This document shows positions 8,258 through 16,070 of a stretch of 64,000 nt of DNA, piece after piece. Where the stretch lies: NCBI RefSeq assembly GCF_024347575.1, contig NZ_AP025505.1, positions 186,001 through 250,000 of the forward strand, in the 5' to 3' direction. This DNA is from Vibrio pelagius. Its GTDB lineage: Bacteria; Pseudomonadota; Gammaproteobacteria; Enterobacterales; Vibrionaceae. Both the position numbers and the translations under genes were made by a program. How positions within the stretch are numbered: the stretch's first letter is position 1; the number at the start of each line of letters is the position of its first letter. The notes beneath the pieces were generated by a model that did no database searches, had not been told where the DNA came from, and saw only the letters and a list, made by a program, of their open reading frames with translations.

Positions 8258-8291
8258 TAAAAATGGCCACACTAACAACCTAGTGTGGCCA
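8258..8291 (-). terminator. Terminator of the lyase-kdgM operon
   Basis: An 11-bp perfect stem, TGGCCACACTA (8264-8274) and TAGTGTGGCCA (8281-8291), followed on the minus strand by TTTTTATA. It lies between kdgM and the chemoreceptor gene. Confidence 0.85.
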
Positions 8292-8317
8292 AACGGACAG
8301 TCAATTACAGTAAACGC

Positions 8318-8992
8318 CTAGAAGCTATAAGTAATGCCGATACGGCTTCGAAGTTGACGATCGCTTGAAGAGCTCGAAACTGAAACATTGGCGAACTCCA
8401 CATATGGACGCCAGCTCCAGTCTTCGCCTTTGTAGCCAAGTTTGAAAAGTGCATCCCAATTGGTGTCGCCGTTATCAAAGAATACTTGGTCATCCAAACC
8501 TTTCTCGTAGTTCGCCTCTAGGCCAAACTGAAAACCGTTGTATTTGTAATCGAGGTTGGCCGTGACTTTGCTTTTTTGCTCGGCAGAGCGATCATCAGAG
8601 AAGTTACGGAACTCATGGCGGTAGCGAAGCTTAGTAACAACCCCTGAATCAAAAGAGTACTGAGCGCGAAGCTGAGGTTTATAGGTCACGTGACCAGGGA
8701 AGAAGGTAATTGGCATACCTGGAATCAGCATCCAATTATCATCAATTTTATATTTATAGCCGAAGTCAAATTCATTGCCTTTCGATTCCCATTCTGAAAA
8801 CGGCTTACCTTGCTGCATTGCTTCAACACCAAAGTACATATTTCCTACGCCCGCACCAAGTTTAACGCGGCTCGCATAAGTTTCACTTTCGTGTTTGTAT
8901 TCTTGACGGAAATCAAGAGATGCAGCAGAAACAGAGGCACTCGAAACTAATGCCAAAACCGTAATTGAAGCTATTTTATAAAACTTAGACAC
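8318..8992 (-). CDS. kdgM: KdgM-family oligouronate-specific outer membrane porin
   Basis: A 224-residue protein with signal peptide (about 1-23, ending ASVSA) and alternating beta-strand pattern ending in phenylalanine (ITYSF), as expected for a 12-stranded outer membrane barrel. The start SLDFRQEYKHES and repeated YKY/RYRHEFRNF strands fit the KdgM family, which lets acidic oligosaccharides across the outer membrane. It lies 14 bp downstream of the lyase gene, so both are probably one operon. The substrate could be oligogalacturonate, oligoalginate or oligoglucuronate. Confidence 0.9.
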   Translation of the reverse strand: MSKFYKIASITVLALVSSASVSAASLDFRQEYKHESETYASRVKLGAGVGNMYFGVEAMQQGKPFSEWESKGNEFDFGYKYKIDDNWMLIPGMPITFFPGHVTYKPQLRAQYSFDSGVVTKLRYRHEFRNFSDDRSAEQKSKVTANLDYKYNGFQFGLEANYEKGLDDQVFFDNGDTNWDALFKLGYKGEDWSWRPYVEFANVSVSSSSSDRQLRSRIGITYSF

Positions 8993-9006
8993 AGTATAAT
9001 TCCTTT

Positions 9007-10188
9007 TTATTTAAACAATAGATTAGCTACTTTTTTGCTATTTACCTTCTCTTTACTTAATTCAGAGATCGCATCGGTAAATAACGGCTCACCGTATGCT
9101 TTTTGCGCATAAAGTAAATTTACGAAAGCTTTAGAACCATCAAATCCTTTTAGTTCTTTGTATTGCCATTTATCAGGTTGATTGGCATGCTTTGCAATAT
9201 ATTGATAACCTTTCGCTAGAGAATGTTTATCAATTTCATAATTCCAAACATCAACACCGAGCTTATCTCCGAAGTGCCCTAGGTGATTGTAGGCTTCAAG
9301 ATTGAAGTTTGAATAATGCCAAGGACGCGTGCGTTCTAGCTCTCCATGCTGACGACCATTCATATCAAACTGACTACCAATTCGGCGCATTTGTGTGATT
9401 CTCAGACGCTGCTTAGCAATATCTTCGTTACCCACAAAGATGGCAAAGGCAGCGACTTGTGCGTCATACCATGTGCCATGATTGTTATGCCAATTGTCCT
9501 CTTCAAAACCATGATTACTGGTTAGCAACCAGTGATTAAAATCACTAAACCAATCAACCATAGCCTGATAATCTTGTGGGGTAAGCTGTTGTTTTAAAAT
9601 ATTGATACTATCTAAAACTGGTATCAGCAAGCGGCTATCAATAATGCCGATACCACGCCCATCAACAATTCCAGGTATCGCTTGTGCATGGTTTAAGTTT
9701 GGATTCATTCGTGTATTCGGGTCGACAAACCAGGCGATAAGCTGAGCTTTCGCTTTGTCAGCGTAAGCTTGATTATCAGTGAAGTAATAAGCAAGGCTCA
9801 AGTCTGTCACGTCTTTGGTAAAACGGATAAAGCGCTGTTTGTCCGTTGCTGCGCTTTTGGTCGCCATATTATATTCACCGTCGCGGCGGACATAAGGTAG
9901 ACCATCTTTGGTATCAGGGTTCGGCCACCAATAAGGTCCGAAGCTGAAATAGTCATGCTTGTCGCCACTCGCCGGTAATAACGTTTTATTAGTCACAGGA
10001 TCTATTGATGCATCCAATGCTTTATCAGCCTTTGCGATTAACTCGTCAATTGAATCTTGCTTCACCGTTACATTTTGCTTGTTATATTCAAGTGCGACTT
10101 CATCGTATGAGATGAAATCTATATTCCCAGCTATTGCCCCCCAAGAAAGAACAAGAGAAACAGCAATCATACTTTTCTTGATAATCAT
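9007..10188 (-). CDS. Secreted alginate-lyase-superfamily enzyme (PF05426; PL38/PL5-like)
   Basis: A 393-residue protein with a signal peptide (about 1-20) and no lipobox. Motifs of the PF05426 alpha-toroid lyases are clear: YWWPNP at 86-91, NNHGTWYD at 235-242 carrying the Asn/His pair, and RPWHYSNFNLEAY at about 288-300. The YWWPNP and NNHGTW forms resemble PL38 more than the PL5 AlgL type. PL38 contains alginate and glucuronan lyases, so the substrate is open. It probably acts in the periplasm or outside the cell, supplying oligomers to KdgM, which follows it in the operon. A KdgR-like box lies about 35 bp upstream of the start. Confidence 0.85.
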   Translation of the reverse strand: MIIKKSMIAVSLVLSWGAIAGNIDFISYDEVALEYNKQNVTVKQDSIDELIAKADKALDASIDPVTNKTLLPASGDKHDYFSFGPYWWPNPDTKDGLPYVRRDGEYNMATKSAATDKQRFIRFTKDVTDLSLAYYFTDNQAYADKAKAQLIAWFVDPNTRMNPNLNHAQAIPGIVDGRGIGIIDSRLLIPVLDSINILKQQLTPQDYQAMVDWFSDFNHWLLTSNHGFEEDNWHNNHGTWYDAQVAAFAIFVGNEDIAKQRLRITQMRRIGSQFDMNGRQHGELERTRPWHYSNFNLEAYNHLGHFGDKLGVDVWNYEIDKHSLAKGYQYIAKHANQPDKWQYKELKGFDGSKAFVNLLYAQKAYGEPLFTDAISELSKEKVNSKKVANLLFK

Positions 10189-10221
10189 AAAAACTCCTTA
10201 ATGAAATTAAATTCAATATTA

Positions 10222-10240
10222 ATTGAAACAACGGTTTAAA
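10222..10240 (-). promoter_or_regulatory. Candidate KdgR operator upstream of the PF05426 lyase
   Basis: ATTGAAACAACGGTTTAAA (read on the plus strand; the box is near-symmetric) keeps about 15 of 19 consensus positions, including GAAAC and ACG. It lies 34 bp before the lyase start codon. Confidence 0.5.
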
Positions 10241-10340
10241 AACAAGATCAAGATCATTTAATTACATAGATGTTATATGCACGCTAGTAATTGTGATTTT
10301 TATCAAACTTTTTAAATCTTATGAGTGAGGGTTATTAAAT

Positions 10341-10371
10341 AAAAAAGGAGCTCTCGATGAGCTCCTTTTTT
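10341..10371. terminator. Bidirectional terminator, formerly behind the beta-helix gene
   Basis: GGAGCTC (10347-10353) and GAGCTCC (10359-10365) with a 5-nt loop, flanked by A6 on the left and T6 on the right. It would end minus-strand transcripts of the beta-helix gene, but the IS3-family element now lies between the gene and this hairpin. Confidence 0.8.
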
Positions 10372-10433
10372 ATATTTAATTGACCCGTCCTAAATAAGGT
10401 TGACACTCCCCAAGCAGAAAATTGGAGAGTGTT

Positions 10434-10826
10434 ATGAAATCAATAACTAGACGAACTCAATGTGATTACTCCCTCGCTTTTAAATTGGATGTTGTTGATC
10501 AAGTCGAGCGAGGTGAACTGACTTACAAACAAGCACAAGACAAGTACGGCATACAAGGTTGTTCTACAGTATTAGTGTGGCTCCGAAAGCACGGTCGACT
10601 TGATTGGTCTGGGGGCACACCTCGATTCATGAAGAAAGGTTTACCTATGTCTGAATTCAATTCACCACCTACACCAGAGCAACGTATCAAAGAGTTAGAA
10701 AAGAAACTCGAGGATACCAAACTGAGGGCCGACTTCTTTGAAGAAGTAGTAAAAGTTATGGAACGAGACCATGGTGTCCGCGTCGTAAAAAAGCACAAAG
10801 GTGCGTCGTCCAAGAGCAAAACATAG
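10434..10826 (+). CDS. IS3-family transposase OrfA (helix-turn-helix subunit)
   Basis: 130 residues starting at the ATG at 10434, preceded by GGAG at 10424-10427. The N-terminal helix-turn-helix binds the IS ends (YSLAFKLDVVDQVE, then LTYKQAQDKYGIQG and STVLVWLRKHG). A C-terminal coiled coil follows (QRIKELEKKLEDTKLRADFFEEV). The frame ends at 10826, and orfB is read in the -1 frame. Confidence 0.92.
   Translation: MKSITRRTQCDYSLAFKLDVVDQVERGELTYKQAQDKYGIQGCSTVLVWLRKHGRLDWSGGTPRFMKKGLPMSEFNSPPTPEQRIKELEKKLEDTKLRADFFEEVVKVMERDHGVRVVKKHKGASSKSKT
10787..10793 (+). other. Programmed -1 ribosomal frameshift site (A AAA AAG)
   Basis: The heptamer A-AAA-AAG lies with zero-frame codons AAA (10788-10790) and AAG (10791-10793), exactly the X XXY YYZ phasing. 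The -1 frame is open from here into orfB, so a slip yields the full OrfAB transposase. Confidence 0.8.
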
Positions 10827-10837
10827 CTCAGCTCACG

Positions 10838-11638
10838 GTGACTAGATTTTGCCAAATCATCAATATATCTAGGCAAGCATATTATAAACAGTGTCTTATT
10901 GACGATCGTAACAGGCAGCGTGACAAAGCTCTTCTGAGCTTTGTTCGTGAAACTCGCATCAAACAGGCTCGAATAGGAACGAGAAAGCTTAAGTACATGA
11001 TGGAAAAAGCTGGAATGAAAGTAGGTCGGGATTATCTATTTTCTCTGCTTAAACATCATCGGCTGCTTGTGAAGGTTAAACGTGCTTACCATCGAACAAC
11101 GGATAGCCATCATAGGTTTTACTGCCACCCAAATAAAATAAAGGATGGCTTTAAGCCCGAAAGACCGGAACAGTTGTGGGTTGCTGATATTACTTACCTT
11201 CCAACCTATGAGGGAAACAGTTACGTCAGTCTTATCACTGATGCCTATTCCAGAAAGATCGTCGGATACAGCGTGGATGACAACATGCAGACGAAGGCCG
11301 TAAAACAAGCTTTTATAAGAGCTTTGAGAGAACGTCGAAATCAGGAAAGCTTAATCCATCACTCAGATAGAGGCTCACAGTACTGTTCAAAGGAGTACCA
11401 AGACTTACACTCTAGGCACAAGATCGTGTGTTCCATGACTGATGGATATGACTGCTATCAAAATGCCTTGGCAGAGAGAGTAAATGGTATTTTGAAAATG
11501 GAATACTTGTTGAAGAAACCTAAAGATGTTGCTCAGGCGAGAAAAATGGTCGCCGAGTCAGTAGAAATCTATAATCAGATGAGGCCACATACGGCCTTAA
11601 AATACAAAACGCCCGATGAAGTACATCGAGCGTTTTGA
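10838..11638 (+). CDS. IS3-family transposase OrfB (DDE integrase domain)
   Basis: The 266-codon open part from a GTG at 10838; the natural product is probably the OrfAB fusion made by the frameshift at 10787. An HTH_21-like N-terminus is followed by the rve catalytic core with the three acidic residues in WVADITYLP, IHHSDRGSQYCS and NALAERVNGILKMEYL. The end RPHTALKYKTPDEVH is typical of the family. Confidence 0.93.
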   Translation: MTRFCQIINISRQAYYKQCLIDDRNRQRDKALLSFVRETRIKQARIGTRKLKYMMEKAGMKVGRDYLFSLLKHHRLLVKVKRAYHRTTDSHHRFYCHPNKIKDGFKPERPEQLWVADITYLPTYEGNSYVSLITDAYSRKIVGYSVDDNMQTKAVKQAFIRALRERRNQESLIHHSDRGSQYCSKEYQDLHSRHKIVCSMTDGYDCYQNALAERVNGILKMEYLLKKPKDVAQARKMVAESVEIYNQMRPHTALKYKTPDEVHRAF

Positions 11639-11686
11639 CTAAAAAGTGTCAACCCATATCAGGACGGGTCAAATACCCATTTAAAA

Positions 11687-13687
11687 TCAATAGGACCTAA
11701 ACTTAACATACTGACAATTATTATTTTCTGTCATTTTAATCAGCTTACCTGTAAGAGCATTGCTGCTCACATAGTTTGACGTCACGCTAATTGAGCCAGT
11801 ACCATCCACACTGGATAACGTACCTCTGAAGTCACAACTGCTGTTTGCATCACTATCCCAAACTTGTACCGTTTTCCCAGAGAGATCTCTATCAATCGCT
11901 ATACAATTGGCTTGAGAAAGGTCTATTTCCATTTGCTGCTTCCAACTATATTGGGTCACCGAATCACACCCCTCAGAAACCGGCGGATCGACCGGATCAA
12001 CAGGCTCTTCCGGATCTACACCTTCTGGTGGCCATGATCCGCCTGCAACAGTAACACCAGACTGCGGGATCTGCTGATGAACGCCCTCTGCCAATGTTTG
12101 ACTCCAAGTCGCTATTGGCTCCCCGTTGATATTCAGGTGTTTATATTGGCTACCATCCCAGTTGAGCGCGTACTCGACATCCGGTTCATCAAACAGCCCC
12201 CATCGAATAATGCTGTCACCCGAGTTCTTTGCTTTCTTCAGCGTGTTATTAACTAGGACGTTATTTGGTCCAGTTGGTCCTGACCACTTGCTTGCATGAT
12301 CGCCAGAACCGACCCAAATAGGTTGCCACGTTGCTCCAGACTCTGGCGCTCCATTTGACCAACTGCGATGCTCAAACGGCACTGCAATATAATTAGAACG
12401 AACCAAATTGTTACGCTCCCAGCCACCGTGGAAGTTCATATCAACATTCAGTGTATTGTTCTCAACGATATTTCCTGTTGCAGACCACTGTAGAGCAAGG
12501 TGTCGAATGTTTCGAATATCGTTATTGTGGATCCAGCTATTGTATAACTTTGAACCACGTACATAACCATTACCACCAGCACCCTTGTTCCATGAACCGT
12601 CGATAGTATTGTTGGAAATGGTGACTGCTTTAGCAAACTCACTAACAATAGGGTGCGAGCCAATCATGTCGATACGGACATTATCGACCCAGCCGTTATA
12701 CGCCCACTTGAGTATGATGCCGTGAATCGCATCTTGTGCACATACGTTCTCATAACGATACAAGACACCATTAGGGTTACTCTCCGAGAATTGGTTGCGG
12801 TTGTACCCTTCACAGTGACTACCTTCTATGTCCATAGTTAGAAAGAAATCTTGTAAACCAAAATTTTCTATTGCACGCACTGGCATAACACGGCTGTTAT
12901 AACCACCCTCATTGTTTAGCGGAATATCAAATTCAAGCGCGCCATCAAGGGTGACTGTATTACTGCTGGTATTTACCTCCGTTACTTTAAAAATCTGTGT
13001 GCGCATGTGGCCAGTTTTAATGTGACTAGCACTTCTTCTCGATTCCGGCACTTGTCCTTCATCCAAAAACGCTCGGTCAGTAGCGGCGCCAACATATATA
13101 AGATCACCCTGACTAAATTCGCCAGCTTTTCCTGATTCTAAGACAATTTTGGTATCACCCATTTTCGCCGGCTGTGCAAACTCAATGCTATGTTTCCAAT
13201 GAAAGTTAACACTCCCCTCGTAAGCAGGCTCTTTGGCATGTTTTTCTCGAGTCTCGACACGGAATACGCCAAAACCAGGCCAATATTTCTTATCAAAATC
13301 AGGCGCATTGCTGGCATCCACTCCGTAAGGGGACCAAGATTTGACGACAATTTGCGTACCCGTATCGGGATCGCTGCCCGCCCCTTTGATTACCACCCCT
13401 GACTTGTCGATATGGATTTCATCGCTCAGGTTGATAGTGCCCTTTGGCAGTACAATCAAAGTATTGTTACTCGTCGAGGCAGTAACCTCATTATCAATGA
13501 TGGCTTGCAGTGCTGCAGAATCATCGATCCCGTCATCTGCGATAATGCCATGGTCAACAGCATAAATAGTGTTTGGAAATGTCGTAGGTAACGTTGCACC
13601 TTGTTTATAACCTGGAGCAGAAAGACCAGGGGCACTATATAGAATAAGAGGTATAAGTATGGCGAGTGTGTTCACGTTCATTTTCAC
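11687..13687 (-). CDS. Secreted right-handed beta-helix protein, candidate polysaccharide lyase
   Basis: 666 residues with a signal peptide (about 1-23). The N-terminal pattern IYAVDHGIIADDGIDDSAALQ is that of the pectate-lyase-3 superfamily, followed by a long beta-helix with asparagine-rich turns (VTISNNTIDG, NIVENNTLN, NVLVNNTLKK). A linker rich in P, E, V and D (PEEPVDPVDPPVSEG) at about 555-570 joins a C-terminal domain of about 95 residues with four cysteines, probably a binding or sorting module. It lacks the chondroitinase-B/PL6 look, and I cannot place it in a named PL family. The uronate locus suggests uronan cleavage, which is inference. Confidence 0.75.
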   Translation of the reverse strand: MKMNVNTLAILIPLILYSAPGLSAPGYKQGATLPTTFPNTIYAVDHGIIADDGIDDSAALQAIIDNEVTASTSNNTLIVLPKGTINLSDEIHIDKSGVVIKGAGSDPDTGTQIVVKSWSPYGVDASNAPDFDKKYWPGFGVFRVETREKHAKEPAYEGSVNFHWKHSIEFAQPAKMGDTKIVLESGKAGEFSQGDLIYVGAATDRAFLDEGQVPESRRSASHIKTGHMRTQIFKVTEVNTSSNTVTLDGALEFDIPLNNEGGYNSRVMPVRAIENFGLQDFFLTMDIEGSHCEGYNRNQFSESNPNGVLYRYENVCAQDAIHGIILKWAYNGWVDNVRIDMIGSHPIVSEFAKAVTISNNTIDGSWNKGAGGNGYVRGSKLYNSWIHNNDIRNIRHLALQWSATGNIVENNTLNVDMNFHGGWERNNLVRSNYIAVPFEHRSWSNGAPESGATWQPIWVGSGDHASKWSGPTGPNNVLVNNTLKKAKNSGDSIIRWGLFDEPDVEYALNWDGSQYKHLNINGEPIATWSQTLAEGVHQQIPQSGVTVAGGSWPPEGVDPEEPVDPVDPPVSEGCDSVTQYSWKQQMEIDLSQANCIAIDRDLSGKTVQVWDSDANSSCDFRGTLSSVDGTGSISVTSNYVSSNALTGKLIKMTENNNCQYVKFRSY

Positions 13688-13737
13688 GTTTGGATCTCCC
13701 TTCCGTGTTTAAGGTGTACTTCGTTTCATTACTGGTT

Positions 13738-13769
13738 AAAAAAGGAGCTACTGTGAACTGCGTAGCTCC
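13738..13769 (-). terminator. Terminator of the minus-strand SSS symporter gene
   Basis: GGAGCTAC (13744-13751) and GTAGCTCC (13762-13769) with a 10-nt loop, followed on the minus strand by six T. It separates the symporter from the beta-helix gene, whose promoter must lie in the remaining 50 bp. Confidence 0.8.
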
Positions 13770-13788
13770 TCAATCGGGGTTAATCAGG

Positions 13789-15555
13789 CTATGTAGCACT
13801 ACTTGCTGTTAGCTTATCCGCCTGTTTGGCACTCTTAAGAAGCAAACTACCTACGGTCACAATGACCGCACCACAGAAGACAAAGGCCATTCGTCCCCAG
13901 AATGGATTAGGGATAAGTACCATTAGTGTCACTAGAAGGCCAAATACAAGAATCAATTTACCTAGCATATTGCGTTGTTGACGATCTAGCTCGTCTTGAC
14001 CAGCTTCTTCTACAACTGGAGTCGCAACATCATTCCAGAACTCCGTCAGTTCAGACTTACGCTCACCCACTGGCTCTTTGTAGAATCGAGTTGTGAGGCA
14101 GAAGAAACCACCAGTGATGAATAGGTGACCCATAATGCCTAGTAGCACCTTAAGATCTTTCGCTTCACGACCGGTAAATGGTGTTTCTAGGTTCAGCCAG
14201 TTTGCCACCACATCAGCCGTAATCACAAAGCTAACTAGGTAAGAGACCACGATACCGACGGCCAGTGTTGCCCATGCAGCCCAATCTGGTGTCTTCTTAA
14301 TGAAGATACCGAAGAATAGTGGTACGAGAATTGGCATCTGAAGCAATGTACTCACGTACATCATGGCATCAAATAGGCTCAATCCACGAAGCGAGTTGAT
14401 AAACAGTGCGACGAGAATAATGAGACCACCAAAACACATAGTGACAATTTGGCTTACGCGCATCAGTTTTTTGTCGTCAGCCTTTTTATCAAGGATTGGC
14501 GCATAGAAGTTGCGAACAAAGATGCCAGAGTTGCGGTTAAGACCTGAATCCATTGACGACATGGTCGCTGCAAATACCGCAGACATAAGCAGGCCAACCA
14601 TACCAACAGGCATTGCGTTCTCTACGAACACTAGATATACCGCATCCGCAGCTTTTTTACCCAGTTCTGCAGCATGAACAGTAGCTGCATCTGGGTACAT
14701 GACTGCCGTTACCCAAGGTGGTAGGAACCAAATTGCGGGACCGATTAGCATAAGAACAAACGCCAGTAGTGCGGCTTTACGCGCATTGGTCGAGTCTTTC
14801 GCAGTTAGGAAACGATATGAGTCTTGCATGTTGTTGATGTTTTGAAGCTGTTTAACAAACATGAAGATGAACCATGCCACGAACAGTAGTGGATAATTCA
14901 TATCTGAACCCATAATTGAATCAGCGGGGAACTGCTCAATAAGGTTTGTTGGACCGCCAATCTTAACTAAAGCAGCAACGGCACAAACGACGGTGACCGC
15001 CATAATGACGACCATTTGCACAAAGTCGGACGCAACCACACCCCAAGCACCGCCAATTACAGAAATGAATAGAACGATAAGGCCGGTCACAACAATGGTT
15101 GTCTCGATGTCCACTTTAAATACCGCGCTTACGAAAAGCGCTAGACCGTTGAGCCAAATACCCGTGTAAACGATGCTGGTTGGCATGGTCGCCCAAGTAA
15201 ATACCTGTTCATTGGTGCCACCAAAGCGACGACGGACCCCCTCTATAGGGGTTACAACGCGCATTTGACGGAAACGGTAGGAGAAAAACAACCAAGAAAG
15301 TAGGAAGCCGAATGCGTTGGCCATAAAAACAACCATGATAGGAAAACCATCGGTAAAGGCTTTGCCTGCTGCTCCAGTGAACGTCCATGCACTGAATTGG
15401 GTCATAAAGGCTGTGGAGCCCACCATCCACCACAGCATTTTACCGCCGCCTCGGAAATAGTCGCTGGTGGAACTACCCGCAAAGCGTTTAAAGATGACGC
15501 CTATCGCTATCATGAAGATAAAGTAAACGCCCACGACGAGCATATCGACATTCAT
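13789..15555 (-). CDS. Sodium:solute symporter (SSS family), paralogue A
   Basis: 588 residues with about 13-14 hydrophobic segments, an inner-membrane Na+-coupled symporter of the SGLT/SSS type. Conserved stretches include DYFRGGGKMLWWMVGSTAF and TMSSMDSGLNRNSGIF. It is nearly the same length and sequence as the plus-strand gene at 16071; the two are divergent around a 515-bp spacer. Family knowledge: SSS symporters near alginate or pectin lyases import oligouronates or the unsaturated monomer. A KdgR-like box lies 43 bp upstream of its start. Confidence 0.9.
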   Translation of the reverse strand: MNVDMLVVGVYFIFMIAIGVIFKRFAGSSTSDYFRGGGKMLWWMVGSTAFMTQFSAWTFTGAAGKAFTDGFPIMVVFMANAFGFLLSWLFFSYRFRQMRVVTPIEGVRRRFGGTNEQVFTWATMPTSIVYTGIWLNGLALFVSAVFKVDIETTIVVTGLIVLFISVIGGAWGVVASDFVQMVVIMAVTVVCAVAALVKIGGPTNLIEQFPADSIMGSDMNYPLLFVAWFIFMFVKQLQNINNMQDSYRFLTAKDSTNARKAALLAFVLMLIGPAIWFLPPWVTAVMYPDAATVHAAELGKKAADAVYLVFVENAMPVGMVGLLMSAVFAATMSSMDSGLNRNSGIFVRNFYAPILDKKADDKKLMRVSQIVTMCFGGLIILVALFINSLRGLSLFDAMMYVSTLLQMPILVPLFFGIFIKKTPDWAAWATLAVGIVVSYLVSFVITADVVANWLNLETPFTGREAKDLKVLLGIMGHLFITGGFFCLTTRFYKEPVGERKSELTEFWNDVATPVVEEAGQDELDRQQRNMLGKLILVFGLLVTLMVLIPNPFWGRMAFVFCGAVIVTVGSLLLKSAKQADKLTASSAT

Positions 15556-15597
15556 TCTGAACTCCTTTTACATTTCTTTATTTTTCAAGATTAATTT

Positions 15598-15616
15598 TTC
15601 AAAACTCCGTTTCATT
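15598..15616 (-). promoter_or_regulatory. Candidate KdgR operator for symporter A
   Basis: On the minus strand AATGAAACGGAGTTTTGAA keeps the whole left half and the central TTT of the KdgR consensus, about 15 of 19 positions. It lies 43 bp before the start codon. Confidence 0.6.
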
Positions 15617-15943
15617 ATTTGGTAAATGACGTTTTTATAAAGCGCGTTTAGGTCATTATGTGACTTGTGTAACTAATTATTTCTGGTCGTGTTGTTTTAT
15701 GTTAACGCGGTCAAAGAATGTGCAACATGCACAACCAGGCGTTACTGATACAGTTGTAAAAAGGTCAAATAGGCGTCCACAAATGAGTCCGTACTGTGTA
15801 GTTAACGAGCAACATAAAAGAAAAGTACGAGTCTGTTACTGCCTATGTAATAACCACACCCAAGACTCATTGAGGGCAAAATTGGAGGATCTCTTTAAGT
15901 TAGATATAAACCATGAAAGAAAAAGCACCAATCCGAATAAAAA

Positions 15944-15962
15944 AATGAAAAACCGTTTCATT
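15944..15962 (+). promoter_or_regulatory. Best KdgR-like operator in the window (symporter B, distal)
   Basis: AATGAAAAACCGTTTCATT differs from AATRAAAYRNYRTTTYATT at one position only. It lies 109 bp before the start of the plus-strand symporter. Confidence 0.75.
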
Positions 15963-16013
15963 CATCACAAAAGCGCACAGTTTTTTTGGTAATCAACACC
16001 TATTTAAAGCAAT

Positions 16014-16032
16014 ATTGAACCATCGTTTTATT
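16014..16032 (+). promoter_or_regulatory. KdgR-like operator (symporter B, proximal)
   Basis: ATTGAACCATCGTTTTATT matches 17 of 19 consensus positions. Its start is 70 bp after that of the box at 15944, which would suit joint binding. It lies 39 bp before the ATG. Confidence 0.65.
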
Positions 16033-16070
16033 TTTTCGAATTAGTCAATTTAACTTTAGAGGTAAGTGTT

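Larger units (their letters stand above)
10381..11671 (+). mobile_element. Intact IS3-family insertion sequence (1291 bp)
   Basis: The ends form terminal inverted repeats of about 27 bp, both starting TGACCCGTCCT and ending GGTTGACACT (left 10381-10407, right 11645-11671), with a few mismatches inside. A 3-bp target duplication AAT is seen at 10378-10380 and 11672-11674. The element carries orfA and orfB in a -1 frame relation with an A AAA AAG heptamer. All parts look intact, so it is probably active or recent. Confidence 0.93.

Noticed and set aside
13711..13730. KdgR-like half site upstream of the beta-helix gene
   Set aside because: AATGAAACGAAG on the minus strand matches only the left half; the right half (TACACC) does not fit, so it was not listed as an operator.
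15660..15992. 110-codon plus-strand frame between the two symporter genes
   Set aside because: It overlaps the best KdgR-like operator, has unusual cysteine- and histidine-rich composition, no RBS, and no recognisable domain. It is probably chance.
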